From: Rhodocyclaceae bacterium
Lineage (GTDB): Bacteria > Pseudomonadota > Gammaproteobacteria > Burkholderiales > Rhodocyclaceae
Assembly: GCA_028869135.1 (NCBI GenBank)
Contig: JAGWTC010000020.1
Coordinates: 1 to 43,309, forward strand
Direction of reading: 5' to 3'
DNA: 43,309 nt
Of the stretch, positions 38,741 to 43,309 are shown piece after piece. The number at the start of each line of letters is the position of its first letter. Position 1 is the stretch's first letter. Both the position numbers and the translations under genes were made by a program. Below the pieces are notes generated by a model that had not been told where the DNA came from, did no database searches, and saw only the letters and a program-made list of their open reading frames with translations.

Positions 38741-40125
38741 TGAATAAGGAATACCGACTCGAACGAGACAGCTTCGGCGATATCGAAGTTCCTTCGGCAG
38801 CGCTGTGGGGCGCCCAGACCCAACGCTCCCTGCACTATTTCGGCATTTCCACCGAGCGCATGCCGCCGGAGCTCGTGCACGCGCTCGCGCTGGTCAAGCG
38901 CGCCTGCGCGCTCGGCAACCGCGAGCTGGGTCTGCTCGATGCCGGAAAGGCCGATGCAATCGTCGCAGCGGCGGACGAAGTCCTGGCCGGCCAGCATGCG
39001 GACGCCTTTCCGCTTTCGATCTGGCAAACCGGATCGGGTACGCAGACCAATATGAACATGAACGAGGTGCTCGCCAATCGCGCCTCGGAACTGCTCGGCG
39101 GCGAGCGCGGCCAGAAGCGCCTGGTGCATCCCAACGACGAGGTCAATCGCGGCCAGTCCAGCAACGACATCTTTCCGACCGCCATGCATGTGGCGGCCGC
39201 CCTCACCGTGCACGGCAAACTGCTGCCCGCGCTGCGCCAACTGAGCGCGGCGGTGACCGCCAAATCGGTGGCGTTCTCGGCCGTCATCAAGATCGGCCGC
39301 ACGCACCTGCAGGATGCAACCCCACTGACGCTGGGCCAGGAATTCTCCGGCTGGGCGGCGCAGCTCACGCTGACCGAACGCGCGATCGAAAGCGCCCTGC
39401 CCGGCTTGTGCGCGCTGGCGGCCGGCGGTACCGCCGTGGGCACCGGCCTCAATACGCACCCGGCCTTCGGCGATCACGTCGCCGCCGAGTTGCTCCATCG
39501 AACCGGCCTGCCCTTTTGCCGCGCCGACAACAAGTTCGCCGCGCTGGCCGGGCACGAGGCACTGGCCAGCGCCCACGGCGCCTTGCGCACACTGGCGATA
39601 GCGCTGACCAAGATCGCCAACGACGTGCGCTGGCTGGCCTCCGGACCGCGTTCGGGCTTGGGCGAAATCAGCATTCCGGAAAACGAGCCCGGCAGCTCCA
39701 TCATGCCGGGCAAGGTCAATCCGACGCAATGCGAGGCCATCACCATGCTCTGTGCACAGGTCATGGGCAACGACGTCGCGCTGGGCATCGGCGCCGCCTC
39801 CGGCAACTTCGAGCTCAACGTGTTCAAACCGCTCATCATCCATAACTTCCTGCAGAGCGTGCGCCTGCTCGCCGACGGCATGACGAGCTTTAACGAACAT
39901 TGCGTGCAGGGCATACAGGCCAATGAGAAACGCATCGCCGAACTGGTCGAGCGCTCGTTGATGCTGGTGACGGCGCTCAATCCGCACATCGGCTACGACA
40001 AGGCCGCCGAGATTGCCAAGAAGGCGCACAAGGAAGGCACGACGCTGAAGGAAGCGGCCGCGGCGCTGGGCTACGTCAGCGCCGCCGACTTTGACGCTTG
40101 GGTCAAAATCGAAAAGATGGTCTGA
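38740..40125 (+). CDS. fumC: Class II fumarate hydratase
   Basis: Iron-independent, heat-stable enzyme of the TCA cycle, interconverting fumarate and L-malate. The 461 residues contain the superfamily blocks [20 protein letters not shown] (split here), [30 protein letters not shown] with the catalytic His, and the signature [17 protein letters not shown] with the catalytic Ser loop. I use the ATG at 38740, overlapping the preceding stop; a GTG one codon upstream is also open. A terminator follows 16 bases after the stop. Confidence 0.96.
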   Translation: MNKEYRLERDSFGDIEVPSAALWGAQTQRSLHYFGISTERMPPELVHALALVKRACALGNRELGLLDAGKADAIVAAADEVLAGQHADAFPLSIWQTGSGTQTNMNMNEVLANRASELLGGERGQKRLVHPNDEVNRGQSSNDIFPTAMHVAAALTVHGKLLPALRQLSAAVTAKSVAFSAVIKIGRTHLQDATPLTLGQEFSGWAAQLTLTERAIESALPGLCALAAGGTAVGTGLNTHPAFGDHVAAELLHRTGLPFCRADNKFAALAGHEALASAHGALRTLAIALTKIANDVRWLASGPRSGLGEISIPENEPGSSIMPGKVNPTQCEAITMLCAQVMGNDVALGIGAASGNFELNVFKPLIIHNFLQSVRLLADGMTSFNEHCVQGIQANEKRIAELVERSLMLVTALNPHIGYDKAAEIAKKAHKEGTTLKEAAAALGYVSAADFDAWVKIEKMV

Positions 40126-40140
40126 ACGAAGAAGGGAAAC

Positions 40141-40168
40141 AAAAAGCCGGGCTCAGGCCCGGCTTTTT
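40141..40168. terminator. Bidirectional-capable terminator after fumC
   Basis: AAAAAGCCGGG-CTCAGG-CCCGGCTTTTT: 11-bp stem with A-run and U-run on the two sides. It ends fumC and could also stop minus-strand transcription leaving moaE (which ends at 40217). Confidence 0.9.
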
Positions 40169-40216
40169 GCGAGGCTTGCCGCAAGGCAAGCGAGGTCGGC
40201 CCAAAGGGCCGGCGGC

Positions 40217-40687
40217 TTACAGTCCGATTTGGTCTTTCCACTTATCCAGGGCGCTTTCGTCGCTGTCGCGCGCATCCACCCAACGGCCGCCCTCGGAAGT
40301 GCTTTCCTTCTTCCAGAACGGCGCCTGGGTCTTCAGATAATCCATGATGAACTCGCAGGCGGCAAAGGCGTTGCCGCGATGCGGGCTACTGACCGCGACG
40401 AGGACGATCTGCTCGCCCGGCTTGAGATAGCCGACACGGTGGATCACGCGCACGCCGAGCAATTCCCAACGATCAGCAGCCTTGGCGACGATCTCGTTGA
40501 GCGCCTTTTCGGTCATGCCCGGATAGTGCTCCAGCGTCATGTCGGCGACGCCGGCGCCGTCGTTGTTGTCGCGCACGAGGCCGACGAAGCTGGCCACGGC
40601 GCCGGCCGAAAGCTCGCCGGCCGTCAGCGCGCGAACTTCCGCACTGAGGTCGAAATCGGCTTCCTGAACGCTAACGCTGGATTTCAT
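40217..40687 (-). CDS. moaE: Molybdopterin synthase large subunit MoaE
   Basis: With thiocarboxylated MoaD converts cyclic pyranopterin monophosphate to molybdopterin. The 156 residues show GAVASFVGLVRDNNDG, LEHYPGMTEKAL, HRVGYLKPGEQIVLVAVSSP and the catalytic-site region HRGNAFAACEFIMDYLK-TQAPFWKKE with the conserved lysines. Last gene of the mobB-moeA-moaD-moaE unit; 18 bases separate it from moaD. The product serves both formate dehydrogenases in the window. Confidence 0.96.
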   Translation of the reverse strand: MKSSVSVQEADFDLSAEVRALTAGELSAGAVASFVGLVRDNNDGAGVADMTLEHYPGMTEKALNEIVAKAADRWELLGVRVIHRVGYLKPGEQIVLVAVSSPHRGNAFAACEFIMDYLKTQAPFWKKESTSEGGRWVDARDSDESALDKWKDQIGL

Positions 40688-40705
40688 GCTCCACTCCCGC
40701 TCAAC

Positions 40706-40957
40706 TTAGCCGCCGGTTACGGGCGGGAAAAATGCGATCTCATCGCCATCCTTGATGGCGGTCGTCAACGGCACCATGTCCTGATTCACGGCGGCGCGCA
40801 GATTCTTCGCGCTTGCCAACGCGCTCCACTTGTCGCCGCGCCCCGCGAGATGATCGCGCAAGGCGGCAACGGTATTTACCTCGCTCGGCAGCGCCAGACT
40901 TTCCGAGGAGGTGCCGACCGCTTCGCGCAGGCCCGCAAAAAATAAAACCGTAATCAC
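40706..40957 (-). CDS. moaD: Molybdopterin synthase sulfur carrier MoaD
   Basis: Ubiquitin-like sulfur carrier, 83 residues, with a GTG start (MITVLFFAGLREAVG) that overlaps the moeA stop (GTGA). The C-terminus DEIAFFPPVTGG ends in the Gly-Gly that is adenylated and thiocarboxylated. Standard family length. Partner of the adjacent MoaE. Confidence 0.96.
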   Translation of the reverse strand: MITVLFFAGLREAVGTSSESLALPSEVNTVAALRDHLAGRGDKWSALASAKNLRAAVNQDMVPLTTAIKDGDEIAFFPPVTGG

Positions 40958-42204
40958 GTTAGCAGCTCCGAGAATGGCAGGAAGCGCACGAGGTCGCCGC
41001 GCTTGATTTGCACGCCGGCCGGATTGTCGATCAGGCCGTCGGCCCAGGCGGCCGAAGTCAGCACGCCGGAGCTTTGATTGGGAAAGAGTTCGAGTCGGCC
41101 GTCGGCGCCGATGCGCGCGCGCAGAAACTCGCGGCGGCGGTCGGCCTTGGGCTGGTCGAAGCCGGCCTCGAGCTTGAGCCCCTTGGGCAGCGCCGTTTCC
41201 ACCGCCACCGGCATGCCTTGCAGCTTGCGGATAAACGGCCGCACCAGCAGCAGGAAGGTCACGAAACTCGAGACCGGATTGCCGGGCAGGCCGATGAAGG
41301 CAGCCTCATTGCTTGGAGTCATCACACGACCGAAAGCAAACGGGCGGCCCGGCTTGCTGTTCACCAGCCAGTGATCGAGCGAACCCTCCGCTTCGACGGC
41401 CGGCTTGATATGGTCCTCTTCGCCCATGGAGACGCCGCCGCTGGTCAGAATCAGGTCGACCTTGTCTTCGCCGGCAGCCTTGCGCAGCGCGGCGCGGGTG
41501 GCGTCGAGCTGGTCCGGCACGATGCCGAAATCGACGACAACGCAGCCCAGCTGCTCCAGCAGCCCCTTCAACAGGAAGCGGTTGGAGTTGTAGATCGCGC
41601 CCTCGGGCAGCGGATTGCCGGGCATGACCAGTTCGTCGCCGGTCGAGAACAACGCCACGCGCACGCGGCGGAACACGGGCAGCAAGGCGAGACCGACCGA
41701 CGCGGCAAGTCCGGTTTCCTGCGGGCGCAATCGGCAGCCACGCGACAGGACCTCGCCGCCGGTCGAAATATCTTCGCCGGCCTTGCGTATCCATTCGCCG
41801 GGTTTGGGCAGCTCGTTGAACGTCGCCTTGCCGTCGGCAAAGCTCACATACTCCTGCATCACGATGGCGTCGGCACCCGGCGGCACCGGTGCGCCGGTGA
41901 AGATGCGCGCGGCCGTGCCGGGCTGCAAAGGCTGGCCGACGCTGCCGGCAGGAATGCGCTGGCTCACCGGCAGCACCGTGCCCACCGCCGCTACGTCGGC
42001 GCAGCGCACGGCGTAACCGTCCATCGAGGAATTATCGAGCGGCGGCACATTGATGGAGGAGTACTGCGGCTGCGCCAGCACGCGACCGGCGGCGTCGAAG
42101 GTCGACACCGTCTCGCTCTGGGCAACCGGCTTGGCGCCTGCCAGCAGCAGGGCCAGCGCCTGGTCCAGCTCCATCAGCGGCTTGTTGGGTGAAGCTGCGC
42201 TCAT
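40954..42204 (-). CDS. moeA: Molybdopterin molybdenumtransferase MoeA
   Basis: Inserts molybdate into adenylated molybdopterin. The 416 residues show the MoeA domain start (MELDQALALLLAGAKPVAQSE, split), PPLDNSSMDGYAVR, RIFTGAPVPPGADAIVMQE, and the MPT-binding domain with FSTGDELVMPG, LTSGGVSMGEEDHIKP and FIGLPGNPVSSFVTF. The C-terminal beta-barrel ends the protein. It is coupled on both sides by four-base overlaps (mobB before, moaD after). Confidence 0.96.
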   Translation of the reverse strand: MSAASPNKPLMELDQALALLLAGAKPVAQSETVSTFDAAGRVLAQPQYSSINVPPLDNSSMDGYAVRCADVAAVGTVLPVSQRIPAGSVGQPLQPGTAARIFTGAPVPPGADAIVMQEYVSFADGKATFNELPKPGEWIRKAGEDISTGGEVLSRGCRLRPQETGLAASVGLALLPVFRRVRVALFSTGDELVMPGNPLPEGAIYNSNRFLLKGLLEQLGCVVVDFGIVPDQLDATRAALRKAAGEDKVDLILTSGGVSMGEEDHIKPAVEAEGSLDHWLVNSKPGRPFAFGRVMTPSNEAAFIGLPGNPVSSFVTFLLLVRPFIRKLQGMPVAVETALPKGLKLEAGFDQPKADRRREFLRARIGADGRLELFPNQSSGVLTSAAWADGLIDNPAGVQIKRGDLVRFLPFSELLT

Positions 42205-42695
42205 GTGTTCAATCCGGTGTAGTTCAGCACGAAGTCGACGATGGCCGGCGGAGAATTGAGATCCAGCACGGGCACATCAAGTTCCAGCGGCACATCGCTG
42301 GCGACGGCCACCACATTGTGCCCCGGATACAGCATGTCCTCGACATGGTCGGGACGATGAATCTCGATCTTGGGCAGATCGCTGTTCTTGTAACCCTCGA
42401 TCAGCAGCAAATCGCAGGGCGACATGCGCGCGATCTGCTCCTCCAGCGTCGGCTCGGCGTCGCCGCGCAGCTCGTGCATCATGGCCCAGCGATTCGACGA
42501 CACCAGCATCACCTCCGTGCAACCGGCTTCGCGGTGGCGATAGGAATCCTTGCCGGGCTTGTCGATGTCGAATTTGTGATGGGCGTGCTTGATCAGGGAA
42601 ACGCGCAATCCCTTCTGCACGAACAGGGGAATCATCTGCTCCAGCAGCGTGGTCTTGCCCGAGCCGCTAAAACCGGTAAAGCCGAAAACCTTCAC
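42201..42695 (-). CDS. mobB: Molybdopterin-guanine dinucleotide biosynthesis adapter MobB
   Basis: P-loop GTP-binding protein that assists MobA in making the MGD form of the cofactor, which both formate dehydrogenases use. The protein is 164 residues from the GTG start I prefer (MKVFGFTGFSGSGKTTLLEQ, Walker A GFSGSGKTT), because GGAG lies 6 bases upstream and the family N-terminus starts there; a TTG start at 42719 would add 8 residues. Other marks: LIKHAHHKFDIDKPGKDSYRH and DLLLIEGYKNSDLPKIEI. First gene of the cofactor operon. Confidence 0.93.
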   Translation of the reverse strand: MKVFGFTGFSGSGKTTLLEQMIPLFVQKGLRVSLIKHAHHKFDIDKPGKDSYRHREAGCTEVMLVSSNRWAMMHELRGDAEPTLEEQIARMSPCDLLLIEGYKNSDLPKIEIHRPDHVEDMLYPGHNVVAVASDVPLELDVPVLDLNSPPAIVDFVLNYTGLNT

Positions 42696-42766
42696 GAAAT
42701 GCTCCGTGTTTGAAATCAAGCTGCCATTGTACCGCGCTGACTACATTCAGATATAGCGATTCCGGC

Positions 42767-43309
42767 CTAGGCCGATTGGCCGGCTTCGGCAAAGAAGGCC
42801 TCGACCTCGGCGATCTCGCGGGTGCGCCGCATCGGCGGCAGCGATTGCCAGATCTTGCGACCGTAAGGTTTGCTGATCATGCGCGGATCGCAGACCATGA
42901 GCACGCCGCGATCCCTCTCGTCGCGGATCAGGCGGCCGGCGCCCTGCTTCATGCTGATCACCGCATGCGGCAACTGGTAGTCGAAGAAGGGATTGCCGCC
43001 CTGCTTCCGCAGATGCTCGATGCGCGCCGCCAGCACCGGATCGTCGGGCGGCGCGAAGGGCAGCTTGTCGATGACGACCAGCGACAGCGCTTCGCCGCGC
43101 ACATCGACGCCTTCCCAGAAGCTCTGGCTGGCGACGAGAATCGCGTTGCCGAGGCGGCGAAAACGGTCCAGCAGCTCGGTGCGCGAACTCTGCCCCTGCA
43201 GCAGCAGCGGATAGTCGAGATTGGCGCGGGACAGCCTGTCCTCGAGCAGCTCGTGAATGCGGCGCATCGCGCGCAAGGAAGTGCACAGCACGAAGGCGCG
43301 CCCGCCGGA
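42767..43309 (-). CDS. DinG/YoaA-type ATP-dependent DNA helicase, 5' end cut off
   Basis: Only the C-terminal ~180 residues are in the window; the frame runs off the right edge without a start (SGGRAFVLCTSLRAM). They form the second helicase domain of an XPD/DinG-type superfamily 2 helicase: LVASQSFWEGVDVRGEAL (motif V region), VVIDKLPFAPPDDPVLAAR, and motif VI MKQGAGRLIRDERDRG, ending VEAFFAEAGQSA. YoaA and DinG cannot be told apart without the N-terminal iron-sulfur region, which lies outside. Not coupled to the cofactor operon that follows 71 bases later. Confidence 0.88.
   Translation of the reverse strand, partial: SGGRAFVLCTSLRAMRRIHELLEDRLSRANLDYPLLLQGQSSRTELLDRFRRLGNAILVASQSFWEGVDVRGEALSLVVIDKLPFAPPDDPVLAARIEHLRKQGGNPFFDYQLPHAVISMKQGAGRLIRDERDRGVLMVCDPRMISKPYGRKIWQSLPPMRRTREIAEVEAFFAEAGQSA

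Overview
The window looks like a chromosomal segment of a GC-rich betaproteobacterium, probably of the Rhodocyclales/Sterolibacteriaceae type. This is inferred from gene content and codon use (monomeric Icd, FDH3-type formate dehydrogenase with DUF3305/DUF3306 genes, molybdenum cofactor genes), not from a marker gene. Most of it is housekeeping and formate/molybdenum/selenium metabolism. One mobile island interrupts it at about 12.8-19.6 kb.

Left part (1-12.8 kb): 3'-truncated clpB on the minus strand with a heat-shock (sigma-32) promoter; glpD-glpK (glycerol catabolism); a small secreted coiled-coil protein with a strong terminator; rlmF (23S rRNA methyltransferase); an AT-richer HNH-nuclease-like gene that looks acquired; monomeric NADP isocitrate dehydrogenase; a TlpA-like thiol-disulfide protein with no obvious standard start; a Tat-exported transglutaminase-like protein; and a MerT-MerP pair without merR or merA.

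Island (12840-19630): about 6.8 kb bounded by a perfect 17-bp inverted repeat, sitting between two convergent genes. It holds a broken primase-like relic with an in-frame TAG, and a three-gene operon closely resembling GmtY-GmtZ-GmtX (Gamma-Mobile-Trio; two tyrosine-recombinase-like proteins plus a small partner). These are followed by an attI1-like integron recombination site without an integrase gene and two gene cassettes, each with an attC site: a QacF/QacH-type SMR efflux gene and a Tdi1-type (DUF1851) immunity gene. The end regions carry subterminal repeats and strong hairpins. This composite of trio transposon and integrase-less integron is the most unusual thing in the window.

Formate/selenium region (19.6-38.4 kb, all minus strand): an upstream block encodes a selenocysteine formate dehydrogenase of FdnG/FdoG type (UGA codon 196 with a SECIS-like hairpin), its beta and gamma subunits, FdhE, SelA, SelB and tRNA-Sec. 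So the Sec enzyme travels with most of the machinery needed to make it; only selD is not in the window. Downstream lies a second FDH of FDH3 type, with Cys in place of Sec: gamma subunit, DUF3305, DUF3306, a polyferredoxin-like protein, a TorD-type chaperone, a small Tat-signal protein, alpha, beta, and two small exported proteins at the end.

Right part (38.5-43.3 kb): a 51-aa basic protein coupled to fumC, a terminator, and a minus-strand molybdopterin operon mobB-moeA-moaD-moaE that would supply the cofactor for both formate dehydrogenases. The window ends in a truncated DinG-type helicase.
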